Below are positions 1 through 10,605 of a stretch of 64,000 nt of DNA, one piece after another. A program made the position numbers and the translations under genes. The stretch is from Pratylenchus scribneri. Taxonomy: Eukaryota > Nematoda > Chromadorea > Rhabditida > Pratylenchidae. Under the pieces are notes generated by a model. The model did no database searches and was not told where the DNA came from. It worked only from the letters and a program-made list of their open reading frames with translations. The stretch covers positions 992,001 to 1,056,000 of the forward strand of contig JAQSEB010000150.1 in assembly GCA_030063045.1 (NCBI GenBank), in the 5' to 3' direction. Position 1 is the stretch's first letter; each line of letters starts with the position of its first letter.

Positions 1-15
1 TTTTATAAAACTTAC

Positions 16-2139
16 AGAAGCATGCATGATTGATAAAGTATGGAAGAAGCCAAAGGCCATATCCACTGCAAGGCTGATAGAAACCTCCCATCAAGCGTTT
101 GTCCCCTTCTGCTGTTCCAGGTATTTCGTAAAGCATTCCATGTTCGATTAAATTGTCCTGTGTTGCGAAAGCATTTTGGTTTATAATCATTTCAATTCGT
201 TCAGCATCAATTACTTCGGCCGGAATTTTTTCCTTTTCGCGATCAACCTTTTTGATTGATGTTGGAATGAAAATGGCTAATTAATTACATATCCCTGGGC
301 CAGCATATAAAGCATACAAATCCTTGGCACTTTGTGGATTTTTGTGCAATTTTTGAACAATCTCCATTACACATTGTATTGTTAGTTTGGGCAATTCCTG
401 TTCCGCATCAAAAATTGCACTCTCCTTATATGTAAATCATGACAAATGCCTCGGAAGCGAGCAACAATTGACCCTTTTCCACATTTTCCGTGATAACAAG
501 TCCCATTCCTATGTTGGATGGAAAATATATTTAATATTCGTTAAAATTTAATCAGATTTTACTATTACCGTAAATACTCTATATTAATTTCCCAGTCTCT
601 AAAAAATCCCCACCCTCGACTTTGAGGGCCCATAAAATTATTATTGCATAGTTCCCTAGAGTCCTACAAAATTCGCTATAATTTGTTCAAAAATGTTTAA
701 AAATTAAAGAGTTAGACCCAAAATTTTTAGCAATTTTTGAGGGGTTGAAAATAATTCCCCATGGGAATTAAAAGAGCATATACGGACGGTATCAATCTTT
801 TACCGAAAGTTTTATTCTTTTTATTTTTCAGTTCAAAAACTTTTCATATTTAGCTCTATGATTTTGATATAGTTTTGGCCGATCCAATCTAAACACTCAA
901 AGATGACAATTTATTTTATAAATTTGTAAATTTGAAATATTCTAAATGATTTATTGGTATTTCCTATTTTTCCGTTTGTTTCTTTCTTTAAACAATTTAA
1001 TTAAATAATATTTTTTATAAAGGAATTTTTAAAGAAATAAATTTTTCACAATTTCCGAAAATTTCCAGTTAAAAATGAATTTCTAAAGTTTTTCTGAATT
1101 CCAAGTAACTATTATTTTTAGGTATGTTATTATTTTTTCAATGTTAAATTATCAAATAATTAGATTAAAAATCATTTAAAATACTAAAATTTGATTCCAC
1201 CTTTTCCAGGAATTTTGGCAATTTTCACTGGCCCAATATAATCAGCCATATCGTAGAATTTTTCTTGTTTTCCTTTCAACCCATTTTGTTTATTAAATCC
1301 GAACAATTTCCATTGATCATATTTTCCGGTTGTCGATTCCGCCAATCGTTCCTTTGCCTTCTCCAATTCAATAGCTGCATTTTGCGCTGCATTCTCATCG
1401 CCCAATTTCTTGGATTCCGCCATCAATGCTTCAAACATTTCTACCGCTTTCTCCCAATTGCGCATCCCATAGGCGGCTTTCCCCAAACTGCAAAATTTCC
1501 GAGAAAAATTCTATTTAATTATTCGCATAAAACTCACCGATACAATGCTTTTAGATTTACACTCAATGCTTTTGTGGCTGCTTCTTCGACCTCAAAGAAT
1601 CTTTCCAGGGGTAAAAGAGCAGCTGCCCGATTCAAATGAATTATTTTCGATTGTTCTTCTGATTCGGCTTTGGCCAATGCACGATCATAGAAATGGAGGG
1701 CATCTACCAGAAGATAAATTTTGATTTTGTTTCTAGACTGATTTTCTAATTTTTATCATTTATAACTAACTTTCATATTGGTTCTGGTTAAATTGATCAT
1801 TTCCATTCTTTTTAAGCTGTTCAAATGTCAATTCTTCGGGTTTATGCCAACAAAGGGCATTAACTCTCTCCAAAAATGCCTTGTCCCAATGGTTGATGAA
1901 AATCACATCAGAAGGAGAATCGACACGAATAAATCGTTCACAGCTTAAGTTTGTCAATCTGAGTGAATCGAATTAAAAAAACTTTTTTTTAATAGTATAA
2001 TGAAACCTTAAATTGGGTTCCTTTATCAGTAAAATTGCTTCTTCCTTAAACATTTTTGTATTCTCCAATGTTGGATCAAAGTTGTAGAAACAAATGCCTT
2101 CGACATCACCTTTCACATCTTCAGCAATTAATTCACTGC
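16..2139 (-). CDS. TPR-SET domain protein gene (partial, spliced, possibly degenerate)
   Basis: A host gene related to the TPR-plus-SET (SMYD-like) lysine methyltransferase family. I reconstruct five minus-strand exons: 2139-2007, 1958-1771, 1713-1538, 1487-1201 and 508-16. Every junction has GT/AG ends and keeps the frame. The upstream exons hold the family's IRVDSPSD-like segment, written here FIRVDSPSDVIFI. Exons 3 and 4 encode TPR helices (YDRALAKAESEEQ, LGKAAYGMRNWEKAVEMF). The 1201/508 junction rebuilds the start of the SET domain (PGKG-MGLVITENVEKG). The last visible exon ends in GLWLLPYFINHAC, the SET NH-x-C motif, followed by a consensus GTAAGT donor at 15-10. Exons 5' of 2139 and 3' of 16 are not identified. 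The 508-16 exon contains a one-base frame change near 420-430 and an in-frame TAA near 282-287, so this copy may be a pseudogene or carry sequence errors. Family assignment is fairly sure; substrate is unknown. Confidence 0.7.
509..1200 (-). other. Intron of the TPR-SET gene
   Basis: The donor GT at 1200-1199 and the acceptor AG at 510-509 join glycine codons of the pre-SET and SET segments exactly. At 692 bp it is far longer than the other introns of this gene (about 48-57 bp). It is A+T-rich and I see no other gene or clear repeat in it. Confidence 0.55.
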
Positions 2140-2418
2140 CTGTTTTTTATTGGTAAAGCATAAAAAATAATATTAATTTTGTTGAATTTATCGGCATTTT
2201 TGGGACATATAATTTGACCATAACGGAAACGTTTATCGAAAAATTATCATTTCATCTCAATTTAAAATATTATCTTGAATTTCTATAGAGTCAGAAATTA
2301 TAGTTCAATATTAAATTAAATGATTTATTGTGGGTGCTAAATTTTTAAATTAAATAATCAAGAACAACAAATTATTACTATATTTTATTTAGTAAAATGA
2401 TAGATATGGTCTATGGTG

Positions 2419-2664
2419 GCACGACAATTCGACAGTTGATTTAATTGTCGCCAAAATTGTATCAAATTTAGCATTGATTTTTTACTAATTGAATTGTTAG
2501 AAACTTTATGGGTTCAAAGAACGGTTTGATAAAAATTTAACTTTAATAATATGAACCGATAAAAGTTCAAGCAATTCAATTAGTGAAAAACCAATGCTAA
2601 ATTGGGTTCCTCTGAACCCATAAATACATATTTTTACGACAAAATCACTGTCGAATTTTCGCAC
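2419..2664. mobile_element. Foldback/MITE-like palindromic element
   Basis: The two ends are inverted copies: AATTCGACAGT at about 2426-2436, mirrored by ACTGTCGAATT at about 2647-2657. A second inner pair, AGCATTGATTTTTTACTAAT and its near complement, lies at about 2470-2495 and 2575-2600. The whole 246-bp segment folds on itself and has no coding capacity. It lies just upstream of the visible TPR-SET exons. No clear target duplication was found. Confidence 0.55.
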
Positions 2665-2689
2665 TTTCAAATTTCCATGTAATCATAGA

Positions 2690-2870
2690 CATTTGCATTT
2701 TTTCAGAAATTTAAGAACAAACATATTTGAACATTCACTTTCGTCAACACCCGCATCAGCAAATAGCATCCCAAATAGACTTTCGGGAATTTCATTTGGC
2801 CCAAGCAAATTGGATTCAACTGATCAAAATGTTTGTAGCAAGCATGCGATTTTCCTACATAAATGTTGCA
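2690..2870 (-). other. Possible isolated exon
   Basis: Read on the minus strand, an open stretch after a TTTTGATCAG acceptor-like site gives an acidic, codon-like peptide containing NEIPESLFGMLFADAGVDES. No homology is recognised and it does not match the expected N-terminus of the TPR-SET family, so it may belong to another gene. The plus strand is also open here. Confidence 0.2.
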
Positions 2871-2879
2871 TCAAATTTT

Positions 2880-4020
2880 GATTTTAATTTACATAGAATT
2901 TTGTTTGTAATTTAAATAATTTCGATAGAAATATGACAGTTGTTTTAATACCGTGAAATTCAATCAATAAGTATAACAATAAGCTTCCAATTCGTGAATG
3001 TTTTATATAGGTATGTCAATAACACGAAGGCCTAAAATGTCCACTGAAAATGGTTTTCGATTTTTTGAAAAGCTAAAGTAATTTGTAAAAAATATAGATA
3101 CGTAGCTTTTCCTCCAACAATTCAAGTTCATCAAACTCAAAAACATAAGTTATTAAGGCTTCATTTTTATTATACATAAAAAGTAAGGTATAAGACACTT
3201 TAAGCTTTATTGTCGCATATCACTTTCGTGAATAGGTTTCCATCTTTCCAAGCTATAAACAAAAGAATAATCCAGCTAAAGAAATAACAATATTGGCCGT
3301 TCTTTCAATATTCATAAAGAAATTATATTTTAATGACTTTGTCATATTTCTTTCAAATTCTCACTAGGAGAATTTTAAAAATAATATTTTTAATGAATAT
3401 ATGAAACCTATTGTCCAAGGTATTTTCATTGCTGCGTCCTTAACCATTTTGCGTTCATGTATTGACAGAGATTTGGCCTCTCGGAGTCGTATTTCAAATT
3501 CCATAAGTTTCTCTGCACGATACGACATTTGTATTAGAATTTTCTAATAGAAACCACTTTAAAAATCTATAAAAATTCTATTTAATTAAAAATGTTTATC
3601 AATTAATGATTATAAATAAATAGACAAGTTAAATATTGACAAGTAAAATTTGAGTTATAAGCAAAATAATAAAAATGGATAACTGCTGGGCAAACAAAGA
3701 ATAAGGCGCTCACAATCTAAATATATTAAATGGAGAGTTCCCGGACAAATTGACATTTGAATATTTTAACTTTGGCGTTTTGTATTATGAAATAAAATCC
3801 AAAAATAAATGATATAGTTAAGGAATAAAGAAAAAGAGCTTTTAAACATAAAATATAAAGAAATAAAGAAAAAATAATTATTTTAGAATGATATTAAATG
3901 AGAAAAATTTTTAATTAATTTAATGGAATGGCCGAGAATTATTAAAAAATAATGTAAAAATTTGCCAAATTTTGTAAATAATTGTATAAAATGCTAAGAA
4001 ATGATTGAGATAATTAATTA
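2880..4020. other. Intergenic A+T-rich stretch
   Basis: No gene recognised. From about 3715 a block begins (ATATTAAATGGAGA, then ACAAATTGACATTTGAATAT) that recurs at about 4872, marking the first of two related repeat units that run to 6636. Confidence 0.5.
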
Positions 4021-4033
4021 TTTTGAACCAATC

Positions 4034-4072
4034 GGAGCGGCCGGGAGCCGCGCAGCGGCGACCGGGCGCTCC
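4034..4072. repeat. G+C-rich imperfect palindrome, copy 1
   Basis: GGAGCG and CGCTCC arms enclose GCCGC/GCGGC, in otherwise about 80% A+T DNA. The same 39-41 bp recurs at 5170-5210 and 5583-5623, so it belongs to a repeat family. Confidence 0.75.
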
Positions 4073-4349
4073 TTTAAGCAATTAAATCATTGGAATAATG
4101 TAATAGGTAATAGCAAACTCGGGAATAGGTTAAAATTAAAATAGTTTGGATCGGATCAAATGGTAGAGAGATTCATGAGTTAAATAAGATAATAATTAAT
4201 TTTATCGGGATCTGATTTAAAAAGCCGATAATAATAGAAAAATGAGGAAATGAATTAGAAATGCCATGAATGAGTTCACGAATGAAGTGATAAATACCGG
4301 AAATAATCGATAATGATGGGTAAAAAATTCAGAAAAACTCAAGGATGGT

Positions 4350-4605
4350 CGAGAATGAAAGGCAAAAATCTGGATTAGTCGAGAATGAAGGGTATGAAGC
4401 CGGGATTAGTCGAGAATGAAGGGTATGAAGCCGGGATTAGTCGAGAATGAAGGGTATGAAGCCGGGATTAGTCGAGAATGAAGGGTATGAAGCCGGGATT
4501 AGTCGAGAATGAAGGGTATGAAGCCGGGATTAGTCGAGAATGAAGGGTATGAAGCCGGGATTAGTCGAGAATGAAGGGTATGAAGCGAGGAATGGTCGAG
4601 AATGA
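4350..4605. repeat. 31-bp minisatellite array A
   Basis: Period 31 was measured from GAGAATGAAG at 4381, 4412 and 4443. About eight copies of a GAATGAAGGGTATGAAGCCG-type unit. Apparent reading frames through it are by-products of the repeat. Confidence 0.85.
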
Positions 4606-4829
4606 AGAGAAAAAATAAATGGAAATATTGAGAATCTTGAGGATGAATGAAGGTGAAGTAGAAGATTGAATGAAAAAAATATGAATTAGAATTAGTGTTA
4701 TAGTTTGAAATCATAATCAAGATTAAAAATTAAAAGAGTTTGAGGATTTTGTACTTTCCATTTTCCAAATAGGCAGAATCGAAACTGAGAGTTTTAAGTT
4801 TTCCATCTTTTTTATTTTAAAAGTTTTAG

Positions 4830-4868
4830 CGAGCGTTGGGATGCCGCGAAGCGGCATCCCAACGCTCG
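4830..4868. repeat. Perfect hairpin, 18-bp stem
   Basis: CGAGCGTTGGGATGCCGC, a GAA loop, then the exact complement. A near-identical copy (one mismatch) ends the next unit at 6597-6635. Confidence 0.85.
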
Positions 4869-5169
4869 TCTAAATATATTAAATGGAGATGTCCGGGACA
4901 AATTGACATTTGAATATTTTAATGTTGGCGTTTTGTTTTTTAAATATATTTTGGACTTATTGTCCAAAAATTAAATGATGCAATGAAGAATTAAAGAAAA
5001 ATAGTTTATAGACAATATGAATAAAGAAAATAAAACAAATGGCTTTGTGAAATAAATAAAAATAAATGGAAAATATAAAAATCGGCTTAAAGAATATTGA
5101 TTAAAGAAAAATAATTAAAATAAGCAAAAAATATCAATTATTAATATGTTAATTATATAAAATAAACTC

Positions 5170-5210
5170 GGGAGCGGCCGGGAGCCGCGCAGCGGCGACC
5201 GGGCGCTCCC
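5170..5210. repeat. G+C-rich imperfect palindrome, copy 2
   Basis: Same 41-bp sequence as 5583-5623; both are followed by CCTTAA and an A+T spacer containing ATTGGAA. Confidence 0.75.
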
Positions 5211-5582
5211 TTAATTATTTAATACATTGGAATATCGATAATAATTTTAAAGGAAAAACCGGGAATGAGTAATTATTTAATATTTTAATGGGAAAGTGGG
5301 GTAAATCATGGAGTGAATATTGAGAATTATGGGGAAATGATAGAATTTATTGAAAATGAGGGGGAAAATTCAAGGATTTGAAGAAAATAAAGTAGTGAAT
5401 ACCCAGAATTGTATGAGAATTTTAGAACATTAATGGAAAATGACGGGAATGATCGAGAATGAAATGTAAAAAGCAGGGAATAGTCGAGAATGAAGGTAAA
5501 GAGCCAGAAATAGTCAAGAATGAAAGAAAAAAGCTGGGAATAGTCGAGAATGAACGGGAATATTCGAGAATGAAAGGTAGTC

Positions 5583-5623
5583 GGGAGCGGCCGGGAGCCG
5601 CGCAGCGGCGACCGGGCGCTCCC
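5583..5623. repeat. G+C-rich imperfect palindrome, copy 3
   Basis: Third copy. It interrupts the minisatellite between a degenerate upstream part (about 5450-5580) and the regular array downstream. Confidence 0.75.
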
Positions 5624-5699
5624 TTAAGTATTTAATTTATTGGAAATAAAACTGGAATGATCGGGAATTAAAGGTATAAATATAAAGCCGGGAATGATG

Positions 5700-6360
5700 G
5701 AGAATAAAAGGTATTAAAACGGGAATGGTCGAGAATGAAGGGTAAAAAGCTGGGAATTGTCGAGAATGAAGGGTAAAAAGCTGGGAATTGTCGAGAATGA
5801 AGGGTAAAAAGCTGGGAATGGTCGAGAATGAAGGGAATAAGCTGGGAATGGTCGAGAATGAAGGGAATAAGCTGGGAATGGTCGAGAATGAAGGGAATAA
5901 GCTGGGAATGGTCGAGAATGAAGGGTAAAAAGCTGGGAATGGTCGAGAATGAAGGATAAAAAGCTGGGAATGGTCGAGAATGAAGGGTAAAAAGCTGGGA
6001 ATGGTCGAGAATGAAGGGTAAAAAGCTGGGAATGGTCGAGAATGAAGGGAATAAGCTGGGAATGGTCGAGAATGAAGGGAATAAGCTGGGAATGGTCGAG
6101 AATGAAGGGAATAAGCTGGGAATGGTCGAGAATGAAGGGTAAAAAGCTGGGAATGGTCGAGAATGAAGGATAAAAAGCTGGGAATGGTCGAGAATGAAGG
6201 GTAAAAAGCTGGGAATGGTCGAGAATGAAACAAAGAAAGCCGTAAATGGTCGAAAATGAAATAAAGGAAGCCGGGAATGGTCGAGAATGAAGCAAAAAAG
6301 CCGGGAATAGTCGAGAATGAAGGGTAAAATGCCGGGAATAATCGAGAATGAAAAGAAAAA
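5700..6360. repeat. 30/31-bp minisatellite array B
   Basis: About 21 units of GGGAATGGTCGAGAATGAAG followed by GGTAAAAAGCT (31 bp) or GGAATAAGCT (30 bp). The short variants come in runs of three, and a block of several units appears twice (about 5830-5990 and 6040-6200), suggesting a segmental duplication inside the array. The long minus-strand frames here are repeat artefacts. Confidence 0.85.
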
Positions 6361-6596
6361 TCCATAGAATTATTGAGAATGATATGGATAATGAAGAGAA
6401 AGTTGAGGAATGAAAAAATAAAATAGTAATGATGAATTAGAGGCATAATTAAAGTAATGTCAAGAATTAATAATCTGATTTTCCAATAATATTTAACAAA
6501 TATGATTGTGAGAAATATGTACATTTGTTCAATTTATGGAGCATTGAAACTGAGATTCTAAAGCTTTCCATCATTTTTTATTTTAAAAAGTTTTAG

Positions 6597-6635
6597 CGAG
6601 CGTTGGGATGCCGCGAAACGGCATCCCAACGCTCG
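6597..6635. repeat. Hairpin, copy 2
   Basis: Same as 4830-4868 except for one change next to the loop (GAAACGG), so the perfect stem is 17 bp. Confidence 0.8.
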
Positions 6636-7159
6636 TATATAATTTTCTGTTGGTTTGTCCCCAAAAAATATTGTTTAAATTTGTCATTGGCATAAATGAC
6701 AAAATATCCAAATAAATAAAAATAAATGTTAGAGCAAAAAATAAGCAAATAAAAATTGATGCAACTTTCTAAGGGTAATTTGGGGCGCTGATCGCGAATC
6801 TGACATTAGATTTTTGATTAGACATCATCTAATCTATGATTTTCAAAAATCTTTGATTATTCCAACAATATTAAGAATAAGTAAAAAGCACTAATATTAT
6901 TTGTGAATAAAGTTAAATAAAACATATTAAAAAATAAATTAGCATTCAAGCAAAGAAATATAGCATCAAATCAATCAGCTTTACTTAATTTTTTAAAATA
7001 AATTATTTATGCAAAAAAAGAAAGATGAAAATGAAAATGTTACAAAATCAATATAAAATGAATTGTAATAAAATGCACGACGGCCGCATGTTGATTGTTA
7101 ATGTTGAGAGGGATGAATGGAGGATGAGGAGAAATGAATGGGATGTTGAGAGGGTTGGC
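6636..7159. other. Intergenic stretch without recognised gene
   Basis: A+T-rich. From about 7100 it passes into a purine-rich, degenerate GGATGAATGGAGGATGAGA-type repeat that the next two mobile elements have entered. Confidence 0.5.
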
Positions 7160-7519
7160 CGACACTTGCGGACCCGACACTTGCGGACAAACGATCTGGC
7201 GCCGATGGTGGTAAAGCTATTGTGGAATTGTTTATGGCATATTATAAGGCATAAAATTAGCTAAAAAATGACATCAAAAGCATTGGCCAAAATTGAATAT
7301 TCACCGAGTTATGGCCAAAAACCGTTGATTTAATTAAAATTGTGTTTTTGACTGTTTTTTTGGCCATAACTCGGTAAATATTCAATCTTGGCCAATGATT
7401 TTGATGTCAATTTGTAGCTAATTTTATGCCTTATAATATGCTATAAACAATTCAACAATAGTTTTACCACCCTCGGCGCCAGATCGTTTCGTCCGCAAGA
7501 GTCGGGTCCGCAAGTGTCG
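7160..7519. mobile_element. Foldback (near-full palindrome) element, 360 bp
   Basis: Both ends read CGACACTTGCGGACC inward, followed by a second CGACACTTGCGGAC-like repeat and GATCTGGCGCC. The two arms stay complementary almost to the centre (GGCCAAAATTGAATATTCAC against its complement), so it could form one long hairpin. Non-coding. I could not define a target duplication, because the surrounding DNA is itself repetitive (GTTGAGAGGG on both sides). Confidence 0.75.
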
Positions 7520-7555
7520 TAATACGGTTGAGAGGGATGAATAGAGGATGAGAAG

Positions 7556-8024
7556 CATGGCTGGGCAAAATCGAAAAATCAAAAGCGATACGCGATAGCG
7601 ATATGGCCAAAAAATGCGAAACGATAAGCGATACGATATTAAAAATGGTCAAAAACGCGATAATTTGCGATATATAAGCGATATTTTGGAAAAATTTTTT
7701 AACAAAAAATAAAAAAAATTTTAATTATGCTGCTGATGAAAAAGAAATTTTTAACATTTGCTATTTTAAAACTCTTTCAAATTAATAAAATATTATCCAG
7801 CTGTTGAAAAAAATAGCCTGATTATAGCAAATAATAGCCCGGCGAGGCTTTAGCATTTAGCCAAAATTGTCTGATGATGGGAGAATGGCGAATTATATAA
7901 TTTTTTTTTGATGGTACTTTTTTATTATTTTAAATGCTCGATACAAAAATTGCATAAAATTTTAATTATTTGGCCATGTTTTGGTCTACGACCGAAAATG
8001 ATTACCATACGATACCCAGCTCTG
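7556..8024. mobile_element. hAT-like non-autonomous element, 469 bp
   Basis: The ends are CATGGCTGGGCAAAAT and the complement of CAGAGCTGGGTATCGT, the CAG-GCTGGG-A style of many hAT MITEs. They are flanked by an exact 8-bp duplication ATGAGAAG (7548-7555 and 8025-8032). The left half is rich in GCGATA repeats. No transposase. Confidence 0.85.
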
Positions 8025-8032
8025 ATGAGAAG

Positions 8033-8290
8033 TGATTAATTGAAGGATGTATGAGAGGATGAGAAGAGATGGATGGGATGATGAAATGGAGGATGAGAGT
8101 AATGAATGGAGGATGAGAGGGATGAATGGAGAATCAGAAGAGGTGGATAGGAGGATGAGACTGGATGATTAATGGGAGGATGAGAAAATGGGAGGATCAG
8201 AGGAAGAGAGTGCGTTAATGGAGGATGAGAAGATATGAATGGGAGGATGAAAAAGGATGAATGGGAAGATGAAAAAGGACGAATGGAAAA
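8033..8290. repeat. Purine-rich degenerate repeat
   Basis: Many imperfect copies of GGATGAATGGAGGATGAGA and variants. It continues the sequence seen left of the hAT-like element (7100-7155, 7525-7550). Low-complexity, not coding. Confidence 0.6.
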
Positions 8291-8594
8291 AAGTGAAGAG
8301 AAAAATAGAATATAAAAGTTGAAGGAAAGTTTGAAGCATGAAAAGAATGGAAGAGAAGATAAATAATTAAAAAGAATAAAGGAAAGGAAATTATAGTAAA
8401 AAAATGTAAAGGGATGAATGAAGATGATGATGAGTTATGAGTATATGAAATAAGGAATATTGAATTTGATGAGGGATGAATTAATGTATTTAGATAGAAT
8501 TTTTTTCTTATATTTTTTTGCATAAAATTATTCATTTATTATTAATTTTTTTATTATATTTAATTATTTCAAATATTGGTTCAACTCAAAAAGT

Positions 8595-8640
8595 AACTAG
8601 CTCAGGGACGCGCGCGATAGCGCGCGTCCCTGAGCTAGTT
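8595..8640. repeat. Perfect G+C-rich hairpin, 21-bp stem
   Basis: AACTAGCTCAGGGACGCGCGC, a GATA loop, then the exact complement. It has the same architecture as the hairpins at 4830 and 6597 but a different sequence. Stem identity over 21 bp in neutral-looking DNA suggests selection, recent origin or a mechanism that keeps the arms identical. Confidence 0.85.
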
Positions 8641-8927
8641 TAAATAAGAGGGAAACGACGCCTATGGGTCAGTCAAAACTCAAACTAAAACAAATATATA
8701 ACTGTGGAATTTTGTGAGGGGAAAGACATTTTTGTATAATGTATATTAGCCAATCCTTATTGATATTGAGATTTGAGAATATAAATTTACTCATCAAAAT
8801 CAAAAATTCAAAATAGAAAATACCTAATTTTCTTATAAATTGCAAAAGTGTATTCAAATTCATATGGAAAAATTAAATTAACAAAAATGATTCATTATTA
8901 TTCGAAAATCGAAATTTAAAAATAAAT

Positions 8928-9005
8928 ACGTTTTGTTATGTATTATTATAATTACGTTTTGTTATGTATTATTATAATTACGTTTTGTTATGTATTATTA
9001 TAATT
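8928..9005. repeat. 26-bp tandem repeat, 3 copies
   Basis: ACGTTTTGTTATGTATTATT plus ATAATT, starting at 8928, 8954 and 8980; the copies look identical. Confidence 0.9.
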
Positions 9006-9798
9006 TATATAATTTAAAATTATTCAAAAATGATTCACATCAGTTAAATTAGAAGCTTAAATAATGGGTAACAGCGATTAACCTCTTCTTCTTTTGGATT
9101 ATTTTCGATTCTCGAGTAGATTAAATCATCATATTATTATTAAATGGCGAAATTAGAGGGAAAGAAGAAAAAGAGAAAGGATACCATTTTTACACCTTGT
9201 ATTGTATTTATACCACACCCTTTTGAAAAATTAATCATCATCTTCACATCATTTTCTATCATAAAAACAAACAAAAGATTGGAGAAAAAAAATTTATCTG
9301 GGATTATGTCAAAAATAATATGGAATTTTGGAAATAAAATTAAATTCCGTTTACGCTTCATCATTAATCATTATGATTAATCACTTCATCCATTCTTTAA
9401 TTTGTTATTTTGTCCAGAACAATTCATTCAACAATTCCACTGGCAATACTCAAGATTGAATTGATAATTTTGGCTGAAAAGATAAAATTAATGCATTATT
9501 TTTTTTACTTTTTGATTTTATATTTTCTTCAACGGATGATCAGGATGAAATAGTCGGGGTGATGGTTGATGATGGGTTGATGATTGGACAAAAATGGGGG
9601 TAAAAGTGATTAAGTGTGGGGGGTTTACCTCGAATAGAAGTAAAAAATGCGCAAAAAATTGTAAAGAAGGGGCAATTGATGGGGAAAATGAATACGTAAA
9701 GATAGGGAAAGGGAATGGGGTGAATTGACCAAGGGGAAAAAGTTGATAAATAATGTACTTTGGTCCGGCAAACTAAAAATGGAAGAGGATGGAAGAGC

Positions 9799-9814
9799 GG
9801 GGGGGGGGGGGGGG
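9799..9814. repeat. G16 homopolymer
   Basis: Sixteen consecutive G in A+T-rich DNA; a site prone to length error and able to form quadruplex structure. Confidence 0.85.
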
Positions 9815-10605
9815 AGAAGGGCTAGCAAATGATGAATTCAAAAAATAGTAAAAATATAATGGGAAAATTGCACCAGGCAAAAATGGATGTTTGAGAGAAA
9901 TTTTTGCATAGAAATATTGGAATTAGCTCCAGGGAAATGGGAAAATATTGGATGATGGAATGTAATGTACGATGGATGCCGATTGCCGACTTTAGATAAG
10001 AATAAAATTTTACAAAGATAGTTCTTCTCATCCTAATGATGATTTTGGTGAATGCTGGAAAATTTGAAAATCAAAATAAAAATATGAATAATTTAAGCGA
10101 ATTCTGGGAAATAAAAATTAAAAATATGAAAAATTTATGCTATTAGAATAGGCCTGGATTTTTATTTTTAGGCTGTAATAATCGCTAAATAGTTTCCTAT
10201 TTAAATTTGGGAAAATTTGCCAAAAATAGATTTCAAAACCCTTATATAGTTAATTTTATACTTTTCATTTTCATTGCATTTTATGAAATTTATGTTAAGT
10301 AAAAATAAAATGAGCGGATGGAATAATTTTGTAATTTACTTCGATTTTCTTATTCGCAGTCATAAAATAAAAATATGAATTTGTATTTTTGATTGAATAT
10401 GCTGACATTTTCCGACATTTTTTATCCCAAAAAATGAATGATGGATTTATAATTTGGAAAAAGCGGGCATCATAAATGAAAGTTGGAAATTTGGATTGGG
10501 GCAAAAATGAGGTGGGGCATAGAAAGAATGATTGTTGCTGGGAAATTGCCCTATAGAAGAGCAAATCTTTCTCTGTTCATTTTAACGAAAATAAAAAGAA
10601 GATAT

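Larger units (their letters stand above)
3715..4868. repeat. Composite repeat unit 1 (hairpins plus 31-bp minisatellite)
   Basis: A unit of about 1.15 kb that begins with the same sequence as unit 2. It contains a G+C-rich imperfect palindrome (4034-4072), an array of a 31-bp repeat with core GATTAGTCGAGAATGAAGGG (about 4350-4600), a tail ending TTTATTTTAAAAGTTTTAGC, and a terminal 18-bp-stem hairpin (4830-4868). Not coding. Confidence 0.7.
4870..6635. repeat. Composite repeat unit 2 (about 1.77 kb)
   Basis: It starts with the same sequence as unit 1 (CTAAATATATTAAATGGAGA) and ends with the same hairpin. It contains two more copies of the G+C palindrome (5170-5210, 5583-5623) and a longer minisatellite (5700-6360). 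Similar start, order and end show that units 1 and 2 are tandem copies of one composite repeat whose internal arrays have expanded differently. Confidence 0.7.
8641..10605. other. Intergenic stretch with simple repeats
   Basis: No convincing gene; the few open frames lack codon character or homology. It contains a 3-copy 26-bp tandem repeat (8928-9005) and a run of 16 G (9799-9814). Confidence 0.5.

Noticed and set aside
4830..4868. Hairpins as bacterial-type terminators
   Set aside because: They stand in eukaryotic repeat DNA, lack a following T-run and are not near gene ends.
5637..6524. Long minus-strand frames (295 and 193 codons) with repeated phrases
   Set aside because: They run through the 30/31-bp minisatellite, where a repeat without stops stays open in two frames. 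No non-repeat coding part exists.
8215..8535. 106-codon minus-strand frame rich in Ser/Phe/His
   Set aside because: Complement of the purine-rich GGATGAATGG repeat; low complexity.
9140..9380. Overlapping frames on both strands at 9.1-9.4 kb
   Set aside because: Low-complexity composition, mutually antisense, no homology and no splice or promoter support.
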